A DNA stretch of 17,817 bases from JANYIP01 sp031394045 (GTDB lineage: Bacteria; Actinomycetota; Actinomycetes; Prado026): positions 1-17,817 of the forward strand of contig JANMWN010000358.1 of the NCBI GenBank assembly GCA_031394045.1, in the 5' to 3' direction. The notes under the pieces were generated by a model. That model was not told the DNA's origin and made no database searches. It was given only the letters and a program-made list of their open reading frames with translations. Below, piece by piece: positions 1 to 7,674 of the stretch (positions within the stretch are counted from its first letter, which is position 1; the number at the start of each line of letters is the position of its first letter). Position numbers and translations under genes: made by a program.

Positions 1-7
1 GGCGCCC

Positions 8-850
8 TCACGCGACGAGCAGCTCGGTCACTGTGACCGGTTGCAGGGACCGCGAGGCGAGTCCGTCGATGATGCCGGGCAGCGCACGGACGGTGCCCGC
101 ATGGCCGAGGTGCAGGCTGATGATCGACCCGTTGCCGACCTTGGCGAGCACGGTCCTCTCCACGGCGGCGGCCCCCGGATCGGTCCAGTCGAGCGAGTCG
201 AGGTCGTACGTCACGCACTGCGGGTAGCCGGCCCGGCGGGCGGCGGCCCGGATCGTGGCGGTCGACACGGGCGTCCCCGAGGGTCGGAACCAGGGGCCCT
301 TCGCCCCGGTGAGGCGGGTCAGCACATCGGCGCAGCGGGCTACCTCTGTGTCCGCCTTGGCAGCCGACAGGGTCCGCATCGCCTGGTGGGTGTACGTGTG
401 GTTGCCGAGGTCGTGCCCTCCGTCGAGGACGAGCCGGGCCAGCGCCGGCTCGGCCTCGAGCCAGTTGCCCACCGCGAAGATCGTCACCCGGGTGCTCGTA
501 CGACCGAGCTCGGAGAGCACCGTGCGGGCGAGGACCGGGTCCCCGGCGCCGTGGAAGGTGAGCGCCACCTTGGGCACCGACACCGGTCCGTGGCTGACGT
601 CCGACCCGTTGCCGACGGCTCGCGGGGAAGCCGCTGTCCCTTGCGTCGGTGTCGCCGGTGCTGTCGGTGTCGCCGAGGGATGCCCTGATCCACCGGCCGG
701 CGCCCCCGACGATGCCGCCGACGGCGTCGCGCCGCGGGTGTCGGTGTGGGTCGCGCCGGAGCTGCAGCCGCTAAGGGCCGCGAGGCCGCCGAGTCCGGCC
801 AGTCCCGCGAGGGAGAGCAGCTGGCGACGGTCGAGGGGGTGGCTGGGCAT
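8..850 (-). CDS. Polysaccharide deacetylase-family lipoprotein (NodB domain)
   Basis: 280 aa. The N-terminus has an RRQ twin-arginine-like motif (residues 8-10), a hydrophobic stretch and a lipobox ending LSGC (Cys29), so it is probably a Tat- or Sec-exported lipoprotein. A Ser/Thr/Pro/Ala linker runs to about residue 90 and the NodB carbohydrate-esterase fold follows. Motif 2 is HTYTH (151-155, metal-binding histidines), motif 3 RPSG (189-192), motif 4 DLDSLDW (216-222) and motif 5 LHLGH (246-250). Motif 1, normally TFDDG, reads TFHGAGD (98-104), so the usual catalytic-base Asp is a His, although an Asp sits four residues on. The family removes N- or O-acetyl groups from surface glycans or peptidoglycan; the substrate here is unknown. 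It is the last gene of the operon, starting 3 nt after the PAP2 stop, with a GGAG abutting the ATG. Confident on fold, not on activity. Confidence 0.9.
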   Translation of the reverse strand: MPSHPLDRRQLLSLAGLAGLGGLAALSGCSSGATHTDTRGATPSAASSGAPAGGSGHPSATPTAPATPTQGTAASPRAVGNGSDVSHGPVSVPKVALTFHGAGDPVLARTVLSELGRTSTRVTIFAVGNWLEAEPALARLVLDGGHDLGNHTYTHQAMRTLSAAKADTEVARCADVLTRLTGAKGPWFRPSGTPVSTATIRAAARRAGYPQCVTYDLDSLDWTDPGAAAVERTVLAKVGNGSIISLHLGHAGTVRALPGIIDGLASRSLQPVTVTELLVA

Positions 851-853
851 CTC

Positions 854-1570
854 CTAGACGCTACGAGCGCCGAGGTCAGCAGACGGCAAAGTCTCTGGGT
901 CCTCGGCGAGCTCTCGAGGCGGCCCGAAGAGCGCGGCCACGATGCCGATGATGGTCACGCCGAGCAGCCAGCCGGCGAGCACGTCGGACAGCCAGTGCAG
1001 CCCCAGGTAGAGCCGGCACACGCCGATGACCGCCGGGTAGCAGGCGAGCAGGATCAGGGTCGTACGGCGCCGCGCAGTCGACCAGCCCGCGCCGAGCAGG
1101 AGCAGGAGGCAGCCGACCATCACCACCGAGGTCGTCGAGTGACCGGAGGGGAACGCGGGCTCCGGGTCGAACGGCAGGTTGGTCACCGGACGGGCCCGGC
1201 CGACCGCCCATTTTCCGATGTAGACACCGGCCACGAGCAGGAACGTTGCTGTGGATGTGACGAGCAGGGGGAGCAGGTCGCGCCGCCGGATCGACTGGAC
1301 CAGCCCGAGGAGCATGATCAGGACGATGCCCACCCCGGCGCTGGCGGTGGCACTGAGAGCGATCACTGCCGCGTGCACGGGGCCGCTCACCGGCACCGGG
1401 GTGAAGTGCTCGATGACCCACGCGTCGAGCGACCCCAGGTGGCCTGTGACGACGACGATCATCGTGAGCAGCGCGAGCCCGGCCCCGCTCACTGCTGGGA
1501 GTACCCAGGCGCGACCGAACGGCTGCACGTACCCTCTCGCCGTGGTTACCAGGGTCGGCAGACTGATCAT
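854..1570 (-). CDS. PAP2-family membrane phosphatase
   Basis: 238 aa, polytopic (about six hydrophobic segments). The three phosphatidic-acid-phosphatase signatures are present: K120-x6-RP (127-128), PSGH (141-144) and a C3 motif with R186, H192 and D196, where the usual SR is CR. H144 and H192 are the expected nucleophile and base. The family dephosphorylates lipid phosphates or pyrophosphates such as undecaprenyl-PP, phosphatidate or polyprenyl-P-sugar by-products at the outer membrane leaflet. The ATG at 1570 overlaps the stop of the upstream GT-like gene (ATGA), which decides the start. The frame stays open much further upstream, but that stretch is the antisense of the neighbouring gene. 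Between a GT-like protein and a glycan deacetylase, a lipid-carrier recycling role is a reasonable inference. Confidence 0.92.
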   Translation of the reverse strand: MISLPTLVTTARGYVQPFGRAWVLPAVSGAGLALLTMIVVVTGHLGSLDAWVIEHFTPVPVSGPVHAAVIALSATASAGVGIVLIMLLGLVQSIRRRDLLPLLVTSTATFLLVAGVYIGKWAVGRARPVTNLPFDPEPAFPSGHSTTSVVMVGCLLLLLGAGWSTARRRTTLILLACYPAVIGVCRLYLGLHWLSDVLAGWLLGVTIIGIVAALFGPPRELAEDPETLPSADLGARSV

Positions 1571-2796
1571 GCGTCGACCGCCACGAGTCCCGGGGGTGGC
1601 GTCGTACGAAGGATCAACCTCTCGTGCGGCCGCCGGTTCGCTGCCCGCGGGAGGACTAGCAGCAGCACGCACGTGGCGACGAACAGGGTGCGCACCCAGC
1701 CGATCGCCCCGGGCGTGATCGGCAACCAGCGAGCCGCGAAGAGCGACACCGCGGCCGTCCAGCTCCAGACCGGGAACGTACGCGAGGTGCCGGCCAGGTC
1801 CCAGAGCAGCGCGCCGACGAGGATCCCGGACGTGTAGTAGCTGTACGAACCCGGGTCGAGCACGATCCGGACCGCCACGACCACGAGGACGACTGCCTGC
1901 CACCGTCCTCGGCGGATCGCGATTGCCGCTACCGCCAGGCCAAGCAGCATCTGGGCCGGCCGGTCCCAGGTCGGGGTGACGGCGTCGCTGATGCCGAGGG
2001 TGCGCAACGACGATGCGGCAGTGGCCGGTATCGCGAACCGCGCGGCCAGCAGCGACCTCGGGTCGGCGATCAGGAAGGGCAGCCAGGCGAGTGCCACGCT
2101 GCCGCAGGCGACCAGCGCCGCCCGGCCACGTACCGGTGGGCGCAGCACGAGGATCAGTGCGAGGAAGGGCAGCGCCCAAGGCTTGGCGGCCGCCGACATG
2201 CCGAGGAGCACCGCCGCAGCCATCGGGTAGCGATGGACGGCGGCCCAGACGGCTGCGACGACGAGGGTCAGTGCGAGGACGTCGTCGATGTGAACGAAGC
2301 GAACCGCGAGATTCATCCACACCGGCAGGAATGCCAGACCTGCAAGCAGCAGCGACAGCAGCTGCTGCCGACCCGTGCCGAGCAGGCGTACCTGGCTGGC
2401 GACACCGCTGACCAGGAGCAGCACGAGGAGTCCGGCGGCGGCGCCGAGGACCTGGGCGGCCACCAGTCCCGCGTGCACCCCGAGGAGCGAGAGCGCGGCG
2501 GCGGCGACCATCGAGACCGGGCCGAACTGGAGTTCTGGATGGGCTGCGTACACATGCAACGAGCCCGCGGGGTTGTCCAGGTCGATGAGGGCGAGACCGC
2601 CCTGGTCGAAGTAGTGCCACGACAGGCCGCCGTGCCGGTTCATCACGACGGCCCAGACCATGGCCCACACCAGGAGCGTGACCCAGACCACCCGGGTCGA
2701 GAGCAGGGTACGAGTGGTGCCGGCCGCTGCGAGCGGGGGCGCCAGACCCGCGGCCCTGAGGTTGCCCCCGTGGTCGAGGGTCAGAGCGGCCGGCAC
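1567..2796 (-). CDS. Polytopic membrane protein, GT-C-like glycosyltransferase (GT87-like)
   Basis: 409 aa from a GTG at 2796, with about ten hydrophobic segments. A first transmembrane helix (about residues 34-52) is followed by an outward loop rich in aromatic and acidic residues (HYFDQGG, then IDLDNPAG). This resembles the catalytic loop of GT-C polyprenyl-phosphate-sugar-dependent mannosyl- or arabinosyltransferases (DUF2029/GT87). A further loop carries the segment SYSYY. Start choice: no Shine-Dalgarno is visible before the GTG, but a -10-like TAACGT sits 7 nt upstream, as expected for a leaderless transcript. A TTG at 2835 is possible but has no support. It heads the envelope operon and overlaps the PAP2 gene by 4 nt. 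The topology is certain; the enzyme assignment is by resemblance only and the sugar is unknown. Confidence 0.75.
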   Translation of the reverse strand: MPAALTLDHGGNLRAAGLAPPLAAAGTTRTLLSTRVVWVTLLVWAMVWAVVMNRHGGLSWHYFDQGGLALIDLDNPAGSLHVYAAHPELQFGPVSMVAAAALSLLGVHAGLVAAQVLGAAAGLLVLLLVSGVASQVRLLGTGRQQLLSLLLAGLAFLPVWMNLAVRFVHIDDVLALTLVVAAVWAAVHRYPMAAAVLLGMSAAAKPWALPFLALILVLRPPVRGRAALVACGSVALAWLPFLIADPRSLLAARFAIPATAASSLRTLGISDAVTPTWDRPAQMLLGLAVAAIAIRRGRWQAVVLVVVAVRIVLDPGSYSYYTSGILVGALLWDLAGTSRTFPVWSWTAAVSLFAARWLPITPGAIGWVRTLFVATCVLLLVLPRAANRRPHERLILRTTPPPGLVAVDA

Positions 2797-2803
2797 CAGA
2801 GCG

Positions 2804-2831
2804 ACGTTAGGCGAGCGCGGGTAAACGTCAG
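2804..2831 (-). promoter_or_regulatory. Promoter for the GT/PAP2/deacetylase operon, probably leaderless
   Basis: On the minus strand a -35-like CTGACG (2831-2826), a 16-nt spacer and a -10-like TAACGT (2809-2804) are followed 7 nt later by the GTG at 2796, so transcription would start at or next to the start codon. Inferred from spacing only. Confidence 0.45.
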
Positions 2832-2874
2832 GCAAGGTGTGCCCGCTCGGGGCGATGACGGCCTTGTGGTGGCC

Positions 2875-2880
2875 TAGTCT
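2875..2880 (+). promoter_or_regulatory. -10 element for response regulator A, leaderless start
   Basis: TAGTCT lies exactly 6 nt before the GTG at 2887, and no Shine-Dalgarno precedes the GTG. This is the usual layout of an actinobacterial leaderless promoter. No convincing -35 is seen. Confidence 0.5.
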
Positions 2881-2886
2881 CCTTGC

Positions 2887-3591
2887 GTGGCCCAGCTGCT
2901 GGTGGTCGAGGACGACGACCGGATCGGTCGTCTGCTCGAGACCGGCCTGCAGGCGAACGGCTACGACGTGCGCCGACAGACCACCGGTCGAGGTGCCCTG
3001 GCGGAGGCGGCGTCTGGTCGTACCTTCGACCTGGTCATCCTCGACCTCGGCCTGCCGGACATGGACGGCGTGGAGGTCTGCAGGGAGCTGCGGCTGGTGC
3101 AGCCGGCGACGATCATCGTCATGCTGACGGCGCGGCGCGACGAGATGGATGTGGTGGCGGGGCTGGAGAGCGGCGCCGACGACTACCTGATGAAGCCGTT
3201 CGGGCTGGTCGAGCTGCTGGCCCGGCTTCGGGCGCATCTGCGGCGAGCGACGCCGGCCGCGTCCCAGGTGCGAGGGGACCCGCTCGTGCTCGGCGCCCTC
3301 GAGGTCCACTTCGGCGCTCGCAAGTGCGTTGTCGGCGGAGTCGAGATCTCGTTGCGGGGCAAGGAGTATGACCTCCTTGCGCGGTTGGCGCAGGAGCCTG
3401 GCGTGGCGGTCAGTCGCGAGACCCTGATGGCCGACGTCTGGGACGAGAACTGGTGGGGGTCGACCAAGACGCTCGACGTCCACATCGCGGCACTGCGCCG
3501 AAAGCTCGGCGACGCCGCGACTGCCGCAGGGGTGGCCGAGCCCAAGATCATGACGCTGCGTGGGCACGGCTACCGCCTCGAGCTGGACTAG
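2887..3591 (+). CDS. OmpR-family response regulator A
   Basis: 234 aa. The receiver domain (1 to about 120) has acidic pocket E8-D9-D10, phospho-acceptor D53, T81 and K103 (in LMKPF), all the residues needed for phosphorylation. The OmpR/PhoB winged helix (about 135-232) contains WWGSTKTLDVHIAALRRKL as recognition region and ends in a GHGYRLE wing. It is a DNA-binding transcription factor. Start is the GTG at 2887 behind a leaderless -10. No kinase lies next to it: the next gene runs convergently and shares its stop tetranucleotide. The STKTLDVH recognition region is typical of regulators that I associate with HQLRTP-type kinases, such as the one at 11910-13196. That pairing is an inference. 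Confidence 0.93.
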   Translation: MAQLLVVEDDDRIGRLLETGLQANGYDVRRQTTGRGALAEAASGRTFDLVILDLGLPDMDGVEVCRELRLVQPATIIVMLTARRDEMDVVAGLESGADDYLMKPFGLVELLARLRAHLRRATPAASQVRGDPLVLGALEVHFGARKCVVGGVEISLRGKEYDLLARLAQEPGVAVSRETLMADVWDENWWGSTKTLDVHIAALRRKLGDAATAAGVAEPKIMTLRGHGYRLELD

Positions 3592-6248
3592 AGCTCGCGC
3601 AGCTCCTCGACGGCCGGTCTGCTGGACCTGCGTGCGGCCATCAGAGCAGCCAAGACCACGGCGCCACCGGCGACGGCCGCAGTCACCGCCAGGTAGGACC
3701 AGGGCACGACGACGGCCTCCGGTGCCGGGTCGAACACCCCGGTCAGGACCTTCACGAGCATCTGCGACAGTAGCCAGCCCGAGACGATCCCCGCCGCGAG
3801 CCCGCCGATGGTCACCAGGGCGGCTTCGCTGAGCACCAGCCCGCGCAGCTGACGTGCGCTCGCGCCCAGCACCGAGGCGATCGCGAACGTACGCCTGCGC
3901 TCGGCCAGCCCGAGGGCGAGCACCAGCCCGCCGGCCGCGGCGGCGAGCACCAGGGCGAACGCGAGCTCGACCCGGGTGAGCCCTGCGAGGTCGACCGATG
4001 TCAGGCTCGACCCGATCGTGGCGCGGGTGCTGGTGATGTCGGTGACCGTGGCGCTGGGCCCCAGCTTGCCCTGGATCGCCGCGGCGGTCCGTCGAATGTC
4101 CTGGCCACCGGCGTCGACCAGGAACGTGCCGACGGTGCTGTCCGACGTCGCCTTCGCGATGTAGTCGGCGTTGGCCACGAAGAAGCTGTCGTGCGGCGCC
4201 GTGGGGAACTCCTTGGCGATACCCGCGTAGTGGAACGTCACCGCCGTGAACTGCTTCGTACGCCCGTTCTGGAGCCTCAGCTTGATCAGGTCACCGAGGC
4301 TCAGCTGGAAGTCCTTGACCGTCTCGTCGCTGACCAGGATCGAGTCGGGAACCTTGGCCAGGCGGGCGATCATCTCGGCGGCGGTACCGCCCTGGAAGTA
4401 CGCGTTCTGCAACGACGTGGCGCCGGCGACGGTGGCCGGCCGGACTCCGTACAGGTCCTGGAGATCGGCGCCGACGTAGGCGAAGCGGTGCTGCAGCGGC
4501 TCGACCGAACGTACGCCGGGTATCGACATCAGCGCGGCGGCGGCGTCCGGACCGACGGCTACCCCTGGGGACTCCGTCACTGCGATGTCAGCGCCGTTGG
4601 TCAGGCGCGCGTCGACCTCCGCCTGCTGCTGGTACGTGGCGTTGAACACCGCTGTGGAGCCCGCGAACGAGAAGGCGAGCGCGACCAGCACCACCGAACG
4701 GGCCAGCACGGTGCGCTGCCGGGACATCCCCGCGGCCGTGGTGCTGGCGAGCTGACCGGTCAGCGGCCGCACCAGCCGCGTGAGCAGTCCCTTGCCGTGC
4801 GCCAGGAAGAGCAGCGCGAGGCGCCAGGCAAAGAGGCCGGAGCCCATCCACAGCAGCGCAGGCCCGAGGAAGGCCCAGTAGTCCACCGAGATCGTGGCGA
4901 CGCCCTCGGGCGCGATGACCAGGGTGTAGTCGCCCCTGCTCGTGACCCAGAAGAGCAGGCCCGACAGCGCGAGCAGCATCAGGTCGACCCCGTAGCGCAT
5001 CCACCAGGGGGACCGGGCCCGGCGCAGGACGACGCGGGCGCCAGCCACCGTCGACTGGCGGAAGTCGCGGATCGAGGGTACGAGCACGCTGACGGCGGCG
5101 ATCGCGAGGCCGACGACGAACGCACCGACCGTCCATCGGAGGGTCTCGGACGAGGTCGCCCCGAAGGACGACGTGCCGAAGGCCCAGCGACCTACCCCAC
5201 GGGCCAGCAGCAGCCCGAGGGCGCCACCGGTCAGTCCGATCAGCGCCGCCTCGACCCAGGCGAGACGGACCAGCTGACGCAGGCTGGCACCGCGGGCCCG
5301 CAGCAGCGCCTGCTCGCGCCGGCGACGTACGCCACCCGCGGATGCGATGGCAGCGGTCAGGACGGCGGCGAGGATCGCGCCGGGGAGCCCGAGGAAGAGG
5401 AACAGCACCTGGGCGTAGAGGGCGTCCTTGCGAGCTCCGCCCAGTGCAGCGCCGAGGTTGTCCCCGACGAGCCCGGCGCCGGCGAGCTGCGCCTCGAGGT
5501 TGTGCGCGGCCGCGGTGATCGCGGTGTACGACGAAGCGGGGTCGGGCGGGAGCTGGTGCGAGCGCGACACGTGGATCTGCTGGGTGATCAGATCGGGTCG
5601 TACCGCCTCAAGTAGTCCGAAGACCTGGGTGAAGGCCTGCTGCGGCAGCAGCATCACGTTGTCCGGTGGCGCCACCGGCTGGGACTGAGGCGGGGCACCG
5701 ACCTTCTGGAACAGCGAGTCGGCCTGCGGCAGGTCCACGACTCCGGCGATCTGCACCTTGGCCGGGGCGATGCCCGGCCGGCCGACCGTGATCGTGTCCC
5801 CGGGCGCCACGTGCAGGTTGGCCGCGGTCTGCTGTGCGATCAGGACCCCGTCGAGCGACCCTGACAGCAGCCGGATCGATCCCTTGAAGGTCGTTGCGTA
5901 CCCGGGCGGAAGTCCGAGCACGACACCCGCTCCCGTGGTCTGGGTGGAGCCACCGGTCGTCGCCTCGAACCCGGAGGTCGAGCCGAACGACACCGGCAGC
6001 GCAGCGCGGACGCCCGGTGCCGCCGCTACGGTGCTGAGCGCAGCTGCGGCGTCGGCTCCGGACGCGAGCTGTACCTGCCAGTCGACGAAAACGGACGACG
6101 ACGCCCGCTGCGTCATCGTGGACTTCGATGCGGTCAGGAACGCGCCGAGCGAGGCGAGGAGTGCCACGGCGATCGCGACACCCGCAGAGGCTGCGAGCAG
6201 CCGGCCGCCGCGGCGCAGCACGAGCCCGCGGGTCCACAGGCCGATCAT
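3588..6248 (-). CDS. ABC transporter permease with two FtsX domains (MacB/LolC-like)
   Basis: 886 aa from the ATG at 6248, which overlaps the ATPase stop (ATGA). TM1 (about 15-40) is followed by a large extracytoplasmic domain (about 45-265), a first FtsX unit (TMs near 281-304, 329-352, 372-392), three middle membrane segments (near 420-438, 460-485, 515-535), a second external domain (about 540-745) and a second FtsX unit (three TMs to about 870). That makes about ten TMs. The GASxRQL segment in each FtsX unit (RARGASLRQL and VLGASARQL) is the coupling-helix region. Such permeases are mechanotransmitters that act on envelope lipids, lipoproteins, peptides or cell-wall hydrolases rather than classical importers. 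The cargo here is unknown. An in-frame extension upstream to 6539 is antisense to the ATPase gene and was rejected. Confidence 0.93.
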   Translation of the reverse strand: MIGLWTRGLVLRRGGRLLAASAGVAIAVALLASLGAFLTASKSTMTQRASSSVFVDWQVQLASGADAAAALSTVAAAPGVRAALPVSFGSTSGFEATTGGSTQTTGAGVVLGLPPGYATTFKGSIRLLSGSLDGVLIAQQTAANLHVAPGDTITVGRPGIAPAKVQIAGVVDLPQADSLFQKVGAPPQSQPVAPPDNVMLLPQQAFTQVFGLLEAVRPDLITQQIHVSRSHQLPPDPASSYTAITAAAHNLEAQLAGAGLVGDNLGAALGGARKDALYAQVLFLFLGLPGAILAAVLTAAIASAGGVRRRREQALLRARGASLRQLVRLAWVEAALIGLTGGALGLLLARGVGRWAFGTSSFGATSSETLRWTVGAFVVGLAIAAVSVLVPSIRDFRQSTVAGARVVLRRARSPWWMRYGVDLMLLALSGLLFWVTSRGDYTLVIAPEGVATISVDYWAFLGPALLWMGSGLFAWRLALLFLAHGKGLLTRLVRPLTGQLASTTAAGMSRQRTVLARSVVLVALAFSFAGSTAVFNATYQQQAEVDARLTNGADIAVTESPGVAVGPDAAAALMSIPGVRSVEPLQHRFAYVGADLQDLYGVRPATVAGATSLQNAYFQGGTAAEMIARLAKVPDSILVSDETVKDFQLSLGDLIKLRLQNGRTKQFTAVTFHYAGIAKEFPTAPHDSFFVANADYIAKATSDSTVGTFLVDAGGQDIRRTAAAIQGKLGPSATVTDITSTRATIGSSLTSVDLAGLTRVELAFALVLAAAAGGLVLALGLAERRRTFAIASVLGASARQLRGLVLSEAALVTIGGLAAGIVSGWLLSQMLVKVLTGVFDPAPEAVVVPWSYLAVTAAVAGGAVVLAALMAARRSSRPAVEELREL

Positions 6249-7012
6249 TCCGCGCCCCCCGTCGAGTCGGCGTGGCTGCTGCTGACCGACTTGATCGCTC
6301 CGTCGCGCATCCGCCAGATGCTCTCCAGTCGTGCGGCCACGGCGGGGTCGTGCGTCGAGACGACCAGGGCAGCCGCCAGCTCGTCGGCCGCCTCGACCAG
6401 TACGTCGACCACATGCGCTCCGGTGGCCTCGTCGAGCTGTCCGGTCGGCTCGTCGGCGAGGATCAGGACCGGGCGTCCGGCGAGGACGCGGGCCACCGCC
6501 ACCCGCTGCGCCTGCCCGCCGGACAGCTCCTCTGGCCATTTCGTCCGCAGCCCGCCGATGTCGAGCCGCTCCAACGCCTCCGCGGCGCGCGACTGCGCTT
6601 CTGCATCGACCATCCCCGCGAGCACCAGCGGGAGGGCGACGTTCTCGATGACGTCAAGAGCAGGCAGCAGGCTCGGACCCTGGAACACCATGCCGACCAG
6701 GCCGGGGCGTCCGGTCGGGTCACCCTCGAGTGCAGGCCAGGAGACCCGGCCGGAGGTCGGTCGCTCCAGCCCAGCCATCAGGTGCAGCAGCGTGGACTTC
6801 CCCGAGCCGGACGGGCCGACCAGCGCGACGCGGTCCCTCGGGTTGATCGTGATCGAGACGCCGTGCACGGCCACCACGGCAGACAGGCCGCTCCCGTACG
6901 TCCTGGCCACGTCCTCGCAGGACACGAGCGCTGAGTCGCTCGCCGGTGCGTTGCGGGAGCCGACGAGCTCCTGGAAGCGGATGCTCTGCAGAGCCTGGGA
7001 CTGCCTGCTCAT
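6245..7012 (-). CDS. ABC transporter ATPase 2 (MacB/LolD type, canonical motifs)
   Basis: 255 aa. After a non-homologous N-terminal extension of about 28 residues come Walker A GPSGSGKS (66-73), Q-loop Q111, a canonical signature LSGGQ (163-167, in LSGGQAQRVAVAR), Walker B ending ADEPTG with catalytic E188, and H-loop H221 (STHD). All catalytic residues are present. The Ser-rich tail after about 242 is short and likely disordered. Both ends show ATGA overlaps with the neighbours, so the gene is translationally coupled to ATPase 1 upstream and the permease downstream. It powers the permease at 3588-6248, either as a homodimer or as one half of a heterodimer with ATPase 1. It is the only one of the two ATPases with a full signature. 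Confidence 0.94.
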   Translation of the reverse strand: MSRQSQALQSIRFQELVGSRNAPASDSALVSCEDVARTYGSGLSAVVAVHGVSITINPRDRVALVGPSGSGKSTLLHLMAGLERPTSGRVSWPALEGDPTGRPGLVGMVFQGPSLLPALDVIENVALPLVLAGMVDAEAQSRAAEALERLDIGGLRTKWPEELSGGQAQRVAVARVLAGRPVLILADEPTGQLDEATGAHVVDVLVEAADELAAALVVSTHDPAVAARLESIWRMRDGAIKSVSSSHADSTGGAE

Positions 7013-7674
7013 GCCCGTACCTTCCCGTCGTGGAGCTCGACGACCCGGTCGGCGACGCGGATCACCTCGGTGCTGTGCGTGACCAGGAGGACGCCTTGTC
7101 CTTGGGCGGCACGGGCGGACAGCAGCTCGAGCAGCCGTGCCTCGGTTTCGCCGTCCAGCTCGCCGGTGGGTTCGTCGGCCAGGAGCACGGCGGGGGAGTT
7201 GGCCAGCGCGACGGCCAGACCGGCACGGGCGGCCTCTCCACCGGAGAGCTGTCGGGGGTACGCGCGTCGCCGGCTGGTGAGGCCGACCTCTTCGATCAGG
7301 TCCGACGGGTCGGGCCGGGCGGGGCGATCACCCAAGGCCTGGGCCAGCCGGATGTTCTCGTCGACGGTGAGGTGCTCGACGAGGTTGCCGGACTGGAAGA
7401 GAACGCCGATCCCGTTGGCGCGAGCGCGAGCGCGGTCAGCCTCGCTGCGGTGGCTGATGCGTGCTCCATCGACCCAGACGCTGCCACCGGCTGGTTCGTC
7501 GAGGCCGGCGAGACAGGCGAGCAAGGTCGACTTGCCGCTGCCCGACGGGCCGACGACGGCGAGAACCTCGCCACGATTGAGAGTAAGTGAGACCCCTTGC
7601 AGGGCAAGGGTTTCCTCGTCGCCGTTGCGGAAGAAGCGATAGAGGCTGCGAGCTTCCAGAGCCGGCGTCGTCAT
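7009..7674 (-). CDS. ABC transporter ATPase 1 (MacB/LolD type, degenerate signature)
   Basis: 221 aa from the ATG at 7674 (ATGA overlap with the lipoprotein stop, which fixes the start). Walker A GPSGSGKS (42-49), Q-loop Q94, Walker B ADEPTGE with catalytic E168 and H-loop H200 (VTHS) are intact. The signature region reads LSGGEAARAGLAVAL (143-157) where the family usually has LSGGQxQRVAIARAL. Gln147 is replaced by Glu and the conserved QR pair is lost. The signature acts in trans on ATP bound to the partner subunit, so this change could make one of two ATP sites weak. Together with the separate canonical ATPase in the same operon, this suggests an asymmetric heterodimer. The upstream in-frame extension beyond 7674 lies antisense to the lipoprotein and was rejected. 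Confidence 0.93.
   Translation of the reverse strand: MTTPALEARSLYRFFRNGDEETLALQGVSLTLNRGEVLAVVGPSGSGKSTLLACLAGLDEPAGGSVWVDGARISHRSEADRARARANGIGVLFQSGNLVEHLTVDENIRLAQALGDRPARPDPSDLIEEVGLTSRRRAYPRQLSGGEAARAGLAVALANSPAVLLADEPTGELDGETEARLLELLSARAAQGQGVLLVTHSTEVIRVADRVVELHDGKVRA

Noticed and set aside
1571..2668. N-terminal extension of the PAP2 protein to 604 residues
   Set aside because: The extra part is the antisense/out-of-frame reading of the GT-like gene and is Arg/Pro/Gly-rich; the ATGA junction at 1567-1570 gives the normal start.
2797..2835. TTG at 2835 as start of the GT-like protein
   Set aside because: No ribosome site or -10 is placed for it, whereas the GTG at 2796 fits a leaderless -10.
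4191..5615. A 474-residue open plus-strand frame opposite the permease
   Set aside because: Its translation is rich in Arg, Gly, Gln, Asp and His with no domain. It is the antisense of a clear FtsX permease, as is common in high-GC DNA.
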